Positions 37,930 through 46,020 of a DNA stretch of 64,000 bases are shown piece after piece. Within the stretch, counting starts at the first letter, position 1. Each line of letters starts with the position of its first letter. Source of the DNA: Solobacterium sp. (GTDB lineage: Bacteria > Bacillota_I > Bacilli_A > Erysipelotrichales > Erysipelotrichaceae); assembly GCA_022486705.1 (NCBI GenBank), contig JAKVKC010000010.1, forward strand, positions 1 to 64,000, in the 5' to 3' direction. The notes beneath the pieces were generated by a model. It was not told the origin of the DNA. It did no database searches and worked only from the letters and a program-made list of their open reading frames with translations. The position numbers and the translations under genes are program-made.

Positions 37930-38037
37930 AAATACGGAAAGAAGAAGCACCGCTTCTCACCTGATGTCCGAAGGACTTGGGTAGTATGCCGAAAGATCGT
38001 AAGAAATTTTGGACAGGTGCGCTTCGCATCTGTTTTT
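37930..38037 (+). ncRNA. L20-type leader with attenuator of infC-rpmI-rplT
   Basis: The leader contains AGCACCGCTTCTCACCTGAT, typical of infC leaders in Firmicutes. It ends in a perfect 9-bp terminator stem, ACAGGTGCG/CGCATCTGT (38013-38033), followed by five T, just before the infC ribosome binding site. L20, the third gene product, is known to bind such leaders and cause premature termination. Confidence 0.75.
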
Positions 38038-38055
38038 CATTGCGAGGAGGTCCGC

Positions 38056-38604
38056 TTGGGAAGAATTAAGAATAACAAAAATAGACGCCCTGAATCGAAT
38101 GATATTGTCAATGAAGACATTCATTTCAAAGAGGTTCTGGTCATTGGCCCAAAAGGTGAACAATTGGGCAGGATGATGCGTCGCGAGGCTTTGCAGAAAG
38201 CCTATGACATGGAGCTTGACTTATTATGTGTTGCGCCGAATGCTGAAACTCCAGTCTGCAAAATTGTAGACTATGGTAAGTATCATTTCGAAACACAGAA
38301 GAAGGAAAGAGAAGCAAAGAAGAATCAGCATGTCACTGAAGTAAAACCACTTCGTCTGTCACCGGTCATTGATGAACATGATTTTGCCACCAAGGTAAAG
38401 CATGCAAGAGAATGGCTGGAAGATTCACAAAAGGTCAGAGTCGATATGAAATTCCGCGGACGTATGATTACTCGTCAGGAAGTTGGCCGTGAAGTGTTAA
38501 AGAATTTCTCGGAGCAGATTTCAGATATCGCAGAGATGGCCAAGGCACCTAGCCTTGAAGGAAACACTATGTCTGTGACATTTACGCCAAAAAAAGGTAA
38601 GTAA
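38056..38604 (+). CDS. infC: Translation initiation factor IF-3
   Basis: IF-3 keeps 30S free of 50S and checks start codons. The 182-residue protein starts GRIKNNKNRRPESND after Met. It has the N-domain EQLGRMMRREALQKAYDMELDL, VAPNAETPVCKIVDYGKY and the C-domain FRGRMITRQEVGREVL. I place the start at TTG 38056, which has a perfect AGGAGG 6 nt upstream. ATG 38017 lies inside the attenuator stem. A rare start codon in infC is used in other bacteria for self-control by IF-3. rpmI follows after 12 nt. Confidence 0.95.
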   Translation: MGRIKNNKNRRPESNDIVNEDIHFKEVLVIGPKGEQLGRMMRREALQKAYDMELDLLCVAPNAETPVCKIVDYGKYHFETQKKEREAKKNQHVTEVKPLRLSPVIDEHDFATKVKHAREWLEDSQKVRVDMKFRGRMITRQEVGREVLKNFSEQISDIAEMAKAPSLEGNTMSVTFTPKKGK

Positions 38605-38616
38605 AGGAGATTAAGT

Positions 38617-38838
38617 ATGAAAGCAAAAGCTAAAAAACCAAAGAAGATCAGAATGAAGACAAAGAAGACTTTCGCTAAGCGCTGCAAGCTGACTGCAAAC
38701 GGCAAGCTGAGAGTCCAGCACAACTATGTTTCCCACTTTGCTGCAAACAAGAGCCACAAGCAGAAGATGCATCTGGCTAAGAGCACAAGTGCAAACGACA
38801 CAGACATGAAGCGCGATAAGCAGCTTCTGCAGGGTTAA
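38617..38838 (+). CDS. rpmI: 50S ribosomal protein L35
   Basis: bL35, 73 residues against about 65 usually. The family sequence starts at RMKTKKTFAKR and continues KLTANGKLRVQHNYVSHF and ANDTDMKRDKQLL. About eight extra basic residues precede it (KAKAKKPKK). The ribosome binding site AAAGGAG supports the ATG at 38617. It is the middle gene of infC-rpmI-rplT. Confidence 0.95.
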   Translation: MKAKAKKPKKIRMKTKKTFAKRCKLTANGKLRVQHNYVSHFAANKSHKQKMHLAKSTSANDTDMKRDKQLLQG

Positions 38839-38856
38839 TAGGGAGGCTAAGTTAAG

Positions 38857-39219
38857 ATGAGAGTAAAAGGATCTACACCAACGCGCAATCGGCGCAAGAA
38901 GGTATTAAAGTTAGCAAAGGGCTATTTTGGAAGCAAGCATCTTCTTTATAGAACAGCCAATGAACAGGTCATGCATTCACTGAAGTATTCCTTTATTGGC
39001 AGAAAACAGACCAAGAGAGAAATGCGCAAGCTGTGGATTGCCAGAATCAATGCAGCATGCAGAATGTACGATCTCAGCTATTCTAAGTTCATGTATGGAC
39101 TGAAGAAGGCTGATATCAACGTTAACAGAAAGATGCTGTCTGAGATTGCAATTCATGATGAGAAGGCCTTTAAGGATCTTGTCGATGCATCAAAGAAACA
39201 GCTGGAAGCTGCTAAGTAA
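38857..39219 (+). CDS. rplT: 50S ribosomal protein L20
   Basis: bL20 is needed for early 50S assembly and is the likely repressor acting on the leader of this operon. The 120-residue protein starts [27 protein letters not shown] and has [20 protein letters not shown] and [20 protein letters not shown]. The ribosome binding site GGGAGG lies about 8 nt before the ATG. The tRNA promoter follows directly after its stop codon. Confidence 0.97.
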   Translation: MRVKGSTPTRNRRKKVLKLAKGYFGSKHLLYRTANEQVMHSLKYSFIGRKQTKREMRKLWIARINAACRMYDLSYSKFMYGLKKADINVNRKMLSEIAIHDEKAFKDLVDASKKQLEAAK

Positions 39220-39227
39220 AAAATTAG

Positions 39228-39256
39228 TTGCATCCCCGAATAGGGTATAGTACTAT
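39228..39256 (+). promoter_or_regulatory. tRNA-Glu / femX promoter
   Basis: TTGCAT (39228-39233) and TACTAT (39251-39256) are exactly 17 nt apart. Transcription should start near 39263, at the foot of the leader hairpin. Confidence 0.7.
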
Positions 39257-39264
39257 AAACAAGT

Positions 39265-39289
39265 TCGAAGGAAGAACATCTTCCTTCGA
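39265..39289 (+). other. Perfect 11-bp hairpin in the tRNA precursor leader
   Basis: TCGAAGGAAGA pairs fully with TCTTCCTTCGA around the loop ACA. It ends 5 nt before the mature tRNA and lacks a T-run, so it is not a terminator. It would form the 5' end of the precursor transcript. Confidence 0.85.
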
Positions 39290-39294
39290 TAGAC

Positions 39295-39368
39295 GGCGAG
39301 TTGGTGAAGCGGCTTAACACACTGCCCTCTCAAGGCAGCATTCACGGGTCCGAATCCCGTACTCGTCA
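39295..39368 (+). tRNA. tRNA-Glu (anticodon CUC) with atypical T-loop
   Basis: A full cloverleaf of 74 nt. The acceptor stem is GGCGAGT/ACTCGTC with one G-U pair. The D-arm keeps GG. The anticodon stem CTGCC/GGCAG holds loop CTCTCAA, anticodon CUC. The T-stem ACGGG/CCCGT encloses TCCGAAT. Position 55 is C, where almost all elongator tRNAs have U (the TruB target). CCA is not encoded. The D-arm and anticodon arm resemble Bacillus tRNA-Glu, supporting the Glu assignment. Confidence 0.9.
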
Positions 39369-39374
39369 CTGACA

Positions 39375-39396
39375 GAAACACCGTTGATCGGTGTTT
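39375..39396 (+). terminator. tRNA-Glu terminator directly before the femX ribosome binding site
   Basis: AACACCG pairs with CGGTGTT around TTGAT and runs into TTTTT. The next gene's AAGGAGG starts only a few nt later, leaving no room for another promoter. Confidence 0.75.
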
Positions 39397-39414
39397 TTAT
39401 TTGAAGGAGGGATC

Positions 39415-40644
39415 ATGTCATACGAATTTCATTGTGATGCAGATCCAAGTTTGATAGATTCATTTGTAATAAAACAGGAACAAAATACTTTATTTCAATG
39501 TACACCATGGGCACAGATCAAAGAGAATTGGGATCATATGTTCACATGTGTTACAGAGGATGATAAAACGGTTGGAACTGCTTTGGTATTGATCCGTAAA
39601 ATGCCTTTAGGAACGGTATTGTTCTATGTTCCAAGAGGTCCGGTCATGGATTACCATAATGAAGCTTTGGTAAAATTCTATCTGCAGCATCTGACGGCCG
39701 AAGCTAAGAAGGCACATGCGATTGCACTGCGTTTTGATCCGGCAGTGCTTTCTAAAAAATATGCTTATAAGGACCGCAGTGAACCGCATGAAGCACAGAA
39801 TACAGATGTCATTGATCTGCTGAAAAAATGCGGTGCGGAACATAAAGGATATACTGTCAGGATTGAAGAAAGCACACAGCCTCGTTTCAATGCAGAAATG
39901 GATGTTACGGATGACTATCGCGAACATCTTGAACATAAGACTGCTAAATGCATCCGGGCAAGTGAACATAAGGGCATAGAGATCTATGAAGGCCCTGAAT
40001 ATATTCATGACTTTGAAGTTGCTATGCATTATACAGAAGTGCGCAAGCAGGTCGCTCTGCGGAATGAAGAATATTTTGCGCATATGATGAAGGTCTATGG
40101 CGATCATGCCATCTGTATGGTCACGAAACTGAATTTCACAAAACAGCTGAAGAAACTTTCTGATGCGATTGCAGAAGAAACGAATGCATTGGCGCAGGAA
40201 GGCCTGAAGAAAAAAGAAAAGTCTGCTTTGAAACAGCAGCTGCAGAATGATCAGAAGGAATATGATCGGCTGCAGAAGGACTATGAAAGAGAAGGAAAAG
40301 AAGAAGTCATTACCTGCGGAATCTTGGCTGTATATAATGACTCATTGATGGAACTTTTCTATATGGGCAACAATCCTGATTATCTGAGAATGTATTCAAG
40401 CTATCTGCTGTATGCAAAATGCCTCGATCGCTGTGTTGAACTTGACATTCATCACTGCAGCTTCGGTGGGGTAGAGGGTACATTGGATGACGGCCTGACA
40501 TTATTCAAATCGAACTGGATCATGAATGTAGAAGAATATATCGGTGAATTCAATATCTGTCTGAATCGTCCGATGTATCGAGCATTTGATCAGCTCTATC
40601 CATTCTTATTGAAGACAGCTGCGAAGCTGCGCGGCAAGAAGTAA
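39415..40644 (+). CDS. FemX/MurM-family peptidoglycan branch aminoacyltransferase
   Basis: Fem proteins add amino acids from aminoacyl-tRNA to lipid II or branch peptides at the membrane face. The 409-residue protein has the two GNAT-like lobes. The first has LGTVLFYVPRGPVMDYHNEAL, typical of the family; the second has CGILAVYNDSLMELFYMG. Between them is the tRNA-synthetase-like coiled arm (about residues 243-300, rich in Lys, Gln and Glu). ATG 39415 has GAAGGAGG at ideal spacing. It is preceded by a tRNA-Glu gene and is likely expressed by read-through from the tRNA promoter. The amino acid used is unknown. Confidence 0.9.
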   Translation: MSYEFHCDADPSLIDSFVIKQEQNTLFQCTPWAQIKENWDHMFTCVTEDDKTVGTALVLIRKMPLGTVLFYVPRGPVMDYHNEALVKFYLQHLTAEAKKAHAIALRFDPAVLSKKYAYKDRSEPHEAQNTDVIDLLKKCGAEHKGYTVRIEESTQPRFNAEMDVTDDYREHLEHKTAKCIRASEHKGIEIYEGPEYIHDFEVAMHYTEVRKQVALRNEEYFAHMMKVYGDHAICMVTKLNFTKQLKKLSDAIAEETNALAQEGLKKKEKSALKQQLQNDQKEYDRLQKDYEREGKEEVITCGILAVYNDSLMELFYMGNNPDYLRMYSSYLLYAKCLDRCVELDIHHCSFGGVEGTLDDGLTLFKSNWIMNVEEYIGEFNICLNRPMYRAFDQLYPFLLKTAAKLRGKK

Positions 40645-40647
40645 GAG

Positions 40648-40670
40648 AAAGCGGCAGGACCGCTTTTTTT
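40648..40670 (+). terminator. femX terminator
   Basis: AAAGCGG/CCGCTTT stem with loop CAGGA, followed by T7. Confidence 0.85.
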
Positions 40671-40684
40671 CGATGGGCCTTTCA

Positions 40685-40713
40685 TGGCAAAAGCAGGAGA
40701 CATGCCGTATAAT
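40685..40713 (+). promoter_or_regulatory. Promoter of the flippase gene
   Basis: TGGCAA (40685-40690) and TATAAT (40708-40713) are 17 nt apart. The ribosome binding site AGGAAA follows before the ATG. Confidence 0.6.
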
Positions 40714-40743
40714 AGTAACGAATGATTTTTTAGGAAAATATTG

Positions 40744-42396
40744 ATGAATACAGAGAAACCGAATAAAACAAACAAACGTGTAAAGAATTCATTGGTACTG
40801 AGCGGTCTGATCGGAACGGCAGGTCTTTTTGTCGCAAAACTGCTTGGTCTTTTGTATTCGATCCCGCTGTCTTCTATTTTAGCTTCTGATGCATTGATGA
40901 GCTATTATGGAACATCGTATATGATCTATTCCTACATCCTGAATGTTTTTACGGCGGGCATTCCTTTTGCCATCAGTACGATTGTTGCCAAATATACGGT
41001 ACTGGATGACAATAAGAGCTTAAAAAAGATCCGCACCATGTCGATCCGGCTGCTGAGGCTGATGGGATTGCTGGGGATGATTGTATTGATCTTCCTGTCA
41101 GGATGGATTGCTTATGCGATCGTGCCGGGGGAAGATACACATATCATGACGACCTGCCTCTGCATTCTGGCAGCTGCCTTATTCTTTGTGCCGATCCTTT
41201 CTGCTTACCGCGGATTTTGGCAGGGACGGAAAGAGATGGGCGAATATGCCTTTACACAGGTATTTGAACAGCTGATCCGCGTTGGTTTTCTATTGACGGC
41301 AGCTTATCTGATCGTTTATGTATTCCATATGGATCGTACTTATGCTCTGTATGCAGCGGTTGTTTCTACAAGCATTGCGGCAGCGGCAGCTATTATCCAG
41401 ATCTATTTCTTTGATAAGAAGAATTTCAAAGAGATCAAAGATAAAGCGGCTGTGCAGAAGACAATGTCCGTCAGAAATGAAGAACTTCTGCATGAACTGC
41501 TGATCTTGGCAGTGCCGTATCTATTGTCAGCAGTGATCGGCTACTGCGATCAGATCTATTATTCTATTCTTCTGCCGATCGGTCTGCGAATGCATGGATA
41601 TGACGGAGCCACGAATGATGTCATTCTGTCGGCCTTCAACTATGTCGGCAATAAGCTGACAAGCATTCCGCAGATCCTTGCCCCAGGATTTATTGCGGCT
41701 TTGATCCCGCATGTGACAGAGTCCATGACCAAACATGATTATAAACGGGTCAGCCGGATGATCGTTGAATGCATCGGCATTGTATTCTTTATCGGCAGTG
41801 CTGCCAGCCTGTGCATTGCCATCTATTCGGAGGACATTTATCATATTCTCTTTTATACAAGCAATCCCGAGGTGTCTGCTCAGGTCGTGAAATGGGTCGC
41901 GCTGGATGGCTTCATGGGCACGATCTGTCCCGTTACCAGCATGCTGAGCATCTCTCTGGGGATGCAGAAGAAAGTGCTGAAGAGACAGCTGATCGATGCG
42001 GTGATCCGCGGTATCCTGATGATTCCATTGACTGTGCTGATCGGCTATCAGGGTGCGATCATTGCCTCCTTGATCGGCGGAACATATCTGCTGATTGCCA
42101 ATGTGAATGGCCTGCAGAAGCAGTTCCATATTGATGGAAAGAGAATGATGATCCACTTGGCAAAGATCATGATTGCTTTAGCTTCGATGGCTATTGCATG
42201 CTATGCATTGAAGTTCATTGGCTTAGATGGCGGTGTCGGTGCCAGCAAATGGATCGCTCTGGGCAAGTTTGCGGTCAATATTATTCTCTGTCTGCTTGTA
42301 TATATTGGCGTATCGCAGCTGCTGCATATTCCCGAGGATCTCTTTCACAGACGTTTTTCATCCATGATCAAAGCTAAGATCAAGCATCAGGCATAA
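40744..42396 (+). CDS. MurJ-like lipid II flippase (SpoVB/YtgP, MOP superfamily)
   Basis: A 550-residue polytopic membrane protein with about 14 hydrophobic helices. It begins KRVKNSLVLSGLIGTAGLFVAKLLGLLYSIPL, as SpoVB/YtgP proteins do. YRGFWQGRKEMGEYAFTQVFEQLIRVG is the conserved cytoplasmic loop of this group. YtgP is the MurJ of Bacillus, which moves lipid II to the outer face. The neighbours, a Fem ligase and a class A PBP, act on the same precursor. A strong terminator follows. Confidence 0.88.
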   Translation: MNTEKPNKTNKRVKNSLVLSGLIGTAGLFVAKLLGLLYSIPLSSILASDALMSYYGTSYMIYSYILNVFTAGIPFAISTIVAKYTVLDDNKSLKKIRTMSIRLLRLMGLLGMIVLIFLSGWIAYAIVPGEDTHIMTTCLCILAAALFFVPILSAYRGFWQGRKEMGEYAFTQVFEQLIRVGFLLTAAYLIVYVFHMDRTYALYAAVVSTSIAAAAAIIQIYFFDKKNFKEIKDKAAVQKTMSVRNEELLHELLILAVPYLLSAVIGYCDQIYYSILLPIGLRMHGYDGATNDVILSAFNYVGNKLTSIPQILAPGFIAALIPHVTESMTKHDYKRVSRMIVECIGIVFFIGSAASLCIAIYSEDIYHILFYTSNPEVSAQVVKWVALDGFMGTICPVTSMLSISLGMQKKVLKRQLIDAVIRGILMIPLTVLIGYQGAIIASLIGGTYLLIANVNGLQKQFHIDGKRMMIHLAKIMIALASMAIACYALKFIGLDGGVGASKWIALGKFAVNIILCLLVYIGVSQLLHIPEDLFHRRFSSMIKAKIKHQA

Positions 42397-42410
42397 TTCA
42401 ATGTATCTAA

Positions 42411-42443
42411 AAAGGCTTGTTTCCATACGGAAGCAAGTCTTTT
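42411..42443. terminator. Terminator between the flippase and PBP genes
   Basis: A 14-bp stem (with two G-U pairs), AAAGGCTTGTTTCC with GGAAGCAAGTCTTT, lies between convergent genes with T/A-rich flanks. Confidence 0.75.
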
Positions 42444-42465
42444 ATATACTGCATAGAAGGTACTG

Positions 42466-45021
42466 CTATTTAGAAATGTTGATACCGGCATCCGCATCAT
42501 ACTCGCCTGCGTAGACACAGGATTGATTCGAAGTCCCCTTAGAATTTGAGAAGGATCCGCAGACCTTGATATTGCCTTTCAAGGATCCCGGAATGCCGGT
42601 ATAGAAACTGGTCTTGCTGGTGATCTTGGTATAGAACTCATCATTGACATAGATATCGGCGTAGTACTTGGCATTCGTATTTGTCAGCTGTGAAGCAGAT
42701 GCTGCTTTGCATGCACCATACATACTGATATTGTTATAGCCGTCCTTCAGAGAAATATTTCGGCTGCCGGAACATGTATCCTGGGTATTCCAGTTGATGT
42801 ACATGATGCCGTTTGATATAGAAGCATCAAAGCTTGTAAGAACCGGCGTCTTGCCGGTGTAAGCAGACTGCGATACCGTAGGCGTATTATTCAGACCTTC
42901 TTCAGAAACAGAGGAAGTAGTTGTCTTGCCGCCGATCGTGCCGTCATCAGCGACATGAGGATAGGTACCTGTGAGGTAGGTGACATCTTTGACATCATCT
43001 GGTTTAGTGACACCCTTGGATGTTTCCGGTGACAGGGAATTCTCTAAGTCGATCAGAGCCTGATTCGTCTGACCTGGAATATTCAAATTATCTTCCGCAG
43101 TAGTGAAATAGCAGTGCTCTCCGGCAATGGCTTTATCATAGCCAAGCCATACCGCATTTGTATATTGGGAAGTAGAGGCGACCATCCATTTATCTTTCAT
43201 GGCGCCTTGCGGAATGCCATACTGCAGGCCATCGCTGCCCCAGTCTGTTGTACCGGTCTTAGCATAAACAGGATATTCAGAATCTTTGAAGATCTGCATA
43301 TAGTTGTAGACGGTACCATCTGTATTGCGGTTCATCAGGGTATCCATCAGATAGGCACTGCCGGAAGAAAGCACTCTCTGATCCTGATTCTCTGTCGGCT
43401 CATACGTACTTCCATCGGTAAATTCAATGGAACGGATCGTATGCGGCTGATTGTAAACACCGAGATTGATCATTGCGGCATGTGCTCCGGCAAGTTCTTC
43501 AACTGTTGTCGTGAAGGAGTTGCCGCCAATTGCATAAGATTGATGGAAATCATCATAGGATACTTTGGAGAAACCGATGGAATGCATGTAATCAACGATC
43601 GCGTTGGATCCGATCTTTGCGGTAACATGTTCCAGTGTCAGAATAGCTGGAATATTCAATGAGTTTTGAAGTGCCGAAGTGATCGTCAGATCGCCGGCAT
43701 ACTTGCCATTGGCATTGACCAGAACACGGCTTTCAGCTGGGAAGGTGATCGGTCTGTCCTGCACGATCTCATCTAAGGAATAGCCTAAGTATTCAAAGGC
43801 AAGCGGATAATCTACTGCTGGTTTGATGGAAGAACCAGGCTGCTTATACTGCTGGGTCGCACGGTTCAGCAGGAGCGATCCGCCGGCATAATTTCTTCCG
43901 CCGCCGATACCGACGATCTCACCATTCTTATTATTGATAGAAATGATGGCTGTCTGCATCAGATCATTCGGATAGTCAATTGCACCGTTTTCAATGTCCT
44001 CGATCTCCTGCTGGATCTCTGGCTGCAGGGAAGTATAGATCTTCATTCCGGTTGTGGTTGGATCCTTGCCGGTAACTTCAGCTGCTTCCTGGATCGCTAC
44101 GCCAAGGTACTGGGCATATTTAGTACTGCTGCTTGCCATATGGGAAGAACCTGTAAGCTGATCTTCAACCTTGATCGAAGAAGCAAGACGATATTCATTT
44201 TCGTTGATATAGCCATGATTGAGCATCTGCTGCAGGACTTCATTGCGGCGCTCTGTCGCATAATCCAAATATTCATAAGGATTGTATTTATTCGGCAGAT
44301 TGACAATGCCGGCAAGCAGAGCACTTTCCGAAAGATTCAGATCGCCTGCATCTTTGTTGAAATAGTATTCCGCTGCTTTCTGTACGCCGCGGATCTGGCC
44401 GCCGAAGTTCAGACGATTGACGTAGTAGGCAAAGATCTCTTTTTTTGACATGCTTTTTTCAAGCTGCAGAGAAAGGTAGATCTGCTGGACTTTATACTGG
44501 ATGGTAGTATCGCGCTCCGTACCGCCGGAAAGATCATCAGTCGAAAAGTACGTATTCTTGATGAGCTGCATGGTGAAAGTTGAACCGCCTTGCGTATTGT
44601 GATGCAGGACCGTGTTGATCACGGAAGAGGTAAAACGCGGAATATCAAATCCATCATGCGAGAAGAAACGGGAATCTTCAATAGAAAGAAAGGCATCTAC
44701 GAGAGATTCAGGGCATTGATCATATGTGATATTCTGCCGATAATAAGCACCGATCTCGCTTAGCAGATTGCCATTTGTATCATAGATCGTTGTACTGTCT
44801 TCGCCGACCAGATCTGAAGTATTGAGCGTCGGTGTGTTTTCAAGAAGTTTTTTGATATATGCTGTGCCGGCTGCACCAAGAACACAATAGATGGCCAAGA
44901 TGAAAACAAAGATGCCGATCCAGATCCGGCGGCACTTTTCTTTAGCCAGGAACTTTTTTTTCTTTTGTGCGAGATCATCTGTATTTGGCTGATGCTCAGA
45001 AGCTGATGTATGCAAATTCAT
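42466..45021 (-). CDS. Class A penicillin-binding protein (PBP1a type)
   Basis: A bifunctional glycosyltransferase/transpeptidase that polymerises and crosslinks peptidoglycan. The 851-residue protein has a basic cytoplasmic tail, one membrane helix (about 33-53), a GT51 domain with catalytic Glu115 in LSIEDSRFFSHDGFD and GGSTFTMQLIKN, and a transpeptidase domain with PGSSIKP, SLN and KTGTTD. After the KTG region are about 210 more residues: a linker rich in Thr/Ser and a beta-rich module with four Cys (DTCSG, GACKA, KVCGS, QSCVY). ATG 45021 is taken; a TTG four codons upstream is possible. Confidence 0.95.
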   Translation of the reverse strand: MNLHTSASEHQPNTDDLAQKKKKFLAKEKCRRIWIGIFVFILAIYCVLGAAGTAYIKKLLENTPTLNTSDLVGEDSTTIYDTNGNLLSEIGAYYRQNITYDQCPESLVDAFLSIEDSRFFSHDGFDIPRFTSSVINTVLHHNTQGGSTFTMQLIKNTYFSTDDLSGGTERDTTIQYKVQQIYLSLQLEKSMSKKEIFAYYVNRLNFGGQIRGVQKAAEYYFNKDAGDLNLSESALLAGIVNLPNKYNPYEYLDYATERRNEVLQQMLNHGYINENEYRLASSIKVEDQLTGSSHMASSSTKYAQYLGVAIQEAAEVTGKDPTTTGMKIYTSLQPEIQQEIEDIENGAIDYPNDLMQTAIISINNKNGEIVGIGGGRNYAGGSLLLNRATQQYKQPGSSIKPAVDYPLAFEYLGYSLDEIVQDRPITFPAESRVLVNANGKYAGDLTITSALQNSLNIPAILTLEHVTAKIGSNAIVDYMHSIGFSKVSYDDFHQSYAIGGNSFTTTVEELAGAHAAMINLGVYNQPHTIRSIEFTDGSTYEPTENQDQRVLSSGSAYLMDTLMNRNTDGTVYNYMQIFKDSEYPVYAKTGTTDWGSDGLQYGIPQGAMKDKWMVASTSQYTNAVWLGYDKAIAGEHCYFTTAEDNLNIPGQTNQALIDLENSLSPETSKGVTKPDDVKDVTYLTGTYPHVADDGTIGGKTTTSSVSEEGLNNTPTVSQSAYTGKTPVLTSFDASISNGIMYINWNTQDTCSGSRNISLKDGYNNISMYGACKAASASQLTNTNAKYYADIYVNDEFYTKITSKTSFYTGIPGSLKGNIKVCGSFSNSKGTSNQSCVYAGEYDADAGINISK

Positions 45022-45059
45022 TGGGCCCCCCAATCATAATATTTTTACTCAGAAAGAAA

Positions 45060-45920
45060 TTAAGCTGCTTTTTTGAACCACTGCAGGCAGATAGCACCGA
45101 TGCCGGTATGGGCAGCGACCGCATTGCAAAGATCAATGATCTGGATCGATGCTTTTGGAAAGCGCAGATGCATCTTGTGATACAGTTCTTCCGCTGTCTT
45201 GATATTGTCGACGTGCGCAATGGTAACGGACCATAGATCGGAGCCGTCATTGACCCCGTCATTTTCCATTTCCTCCATACCGCGCTCCAAAGCTTTGCGG
45301 AAGGTGCGGACTTTTTCCAAAGTATCGATGCGTCCCGAGGTCTTTTTATTGATCTGAAGAACAGGGGAGATCTGCAGGAACTTTGCCAATCGTGCCGCCA
45401 TCGGTGTCAGTCTGCCCCCGCGTACCAGCTGATCAAGTTTCTGCGGGATCACAAGTGTATTGGTCGAATTGATGATCTCTTCGACTTTGCAGCGGATGGC
45501 AAGATCGGAAATGCCTTTTTCATAAGATTCTTTTATATAGTGGATCAGATAATCCTGCACCACTGCCGTTACATACGTATCGGCAGTAATGATGCGGATG
45601 CCAAGTTCATTGGCAGCTGCTGTCATAGTACTGATCGTTCCGGAAAGCCCATTGCAGATCGGGACCGCAATGATCAGATCCACGCCTTGTTTTTTTAAGG
45701 ATGCGAAGCATTCTTCAACAATGCCAGGAGAAGGCTGAGATGTCTTCAGCAGATGACCTTCTTCAAGAAGTTTCAGGTTGTCTTTGACAAGCAGTGTCTC
45801 CATATCCTGATAGGTATGTGTTTCGTCAGTGATCTGAAGAGGAATGCTGACAATTCCGTCTTTTGCTAATGTTTCTATGCTTTTTCCGGTACCGGAATCT
45901 GTCACATATGCAATCTTCAT
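45060..45920 (-). CDS. DegV family fatty-acid-binding protein
   Basis: DegV (FakB-like) proteins bind a fatty acid for the FakA kinase. The 286-residue protein starts MKIAYVTDSGTGKS. It has the lipid-headgroup loop TSQPSPG, PICNGLSGT and the C-terminal HTGIGAICLQWF. ATG 45920 has GAGGAGGC at good spacing and TATAAT upstream. The neighbouring genes do not show a FakA. It is divergent from the membrane glycosyltransferase gene. Confidence 0.92.
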   Translation of the reverse strand: MKIAYVTDSGTGKSIETLAKDGIVSIPLQITDETHTYQDMETLLVKDNLKLLEEGHLLKTSQPSPGIVEECFASLKKQGVDLIIAVPICNGLSGTISTMTAAANELGIRIITADTYVTAVVQDYLIHYIKESYEKGISDLAIRCKVEEIINSTNTLVIPQKLDQLVRGGRLTPMAARLAKFLQISPVLQINKKTSGRIDTLEKVRTFRKALERGMEEMENDGVNDGSDLWSVTIAHVDNIKTAEELYHKMHLRFPKASIQIIDLCNAVAAHTGIGAICLQWFKKAA

Positions 45921-45984
45921 TTCTGCCTCCTCGGTCATTGGACGTATCCATTATATAGAATTTCACATTCAATTGCTTAACAGC

Positions 45985-46013
45985 TTGCGTGAATTGTGTG
46001 TTCAAGTTAAAAT
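45985..46013 (+). promoter_or_regulatory. Promoter adjoining the membrane glycosyltransferase start
   Basis: TTGCGT (45985-45990) and TAAAAT (46008-46013) are 17 nt apart. The ATG at 46021 is 7 nt after the -10 and lacks a ribosome binding site. Confidence 0.6.
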
Positions 46014-46020
46014 TTTTGAT

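Noticed and set aside
38017..38055. ATG start for infC
   Set aside because: It lies within the attenuator stem and has no ribosome binding site; TTG 38056 has a perfect one.
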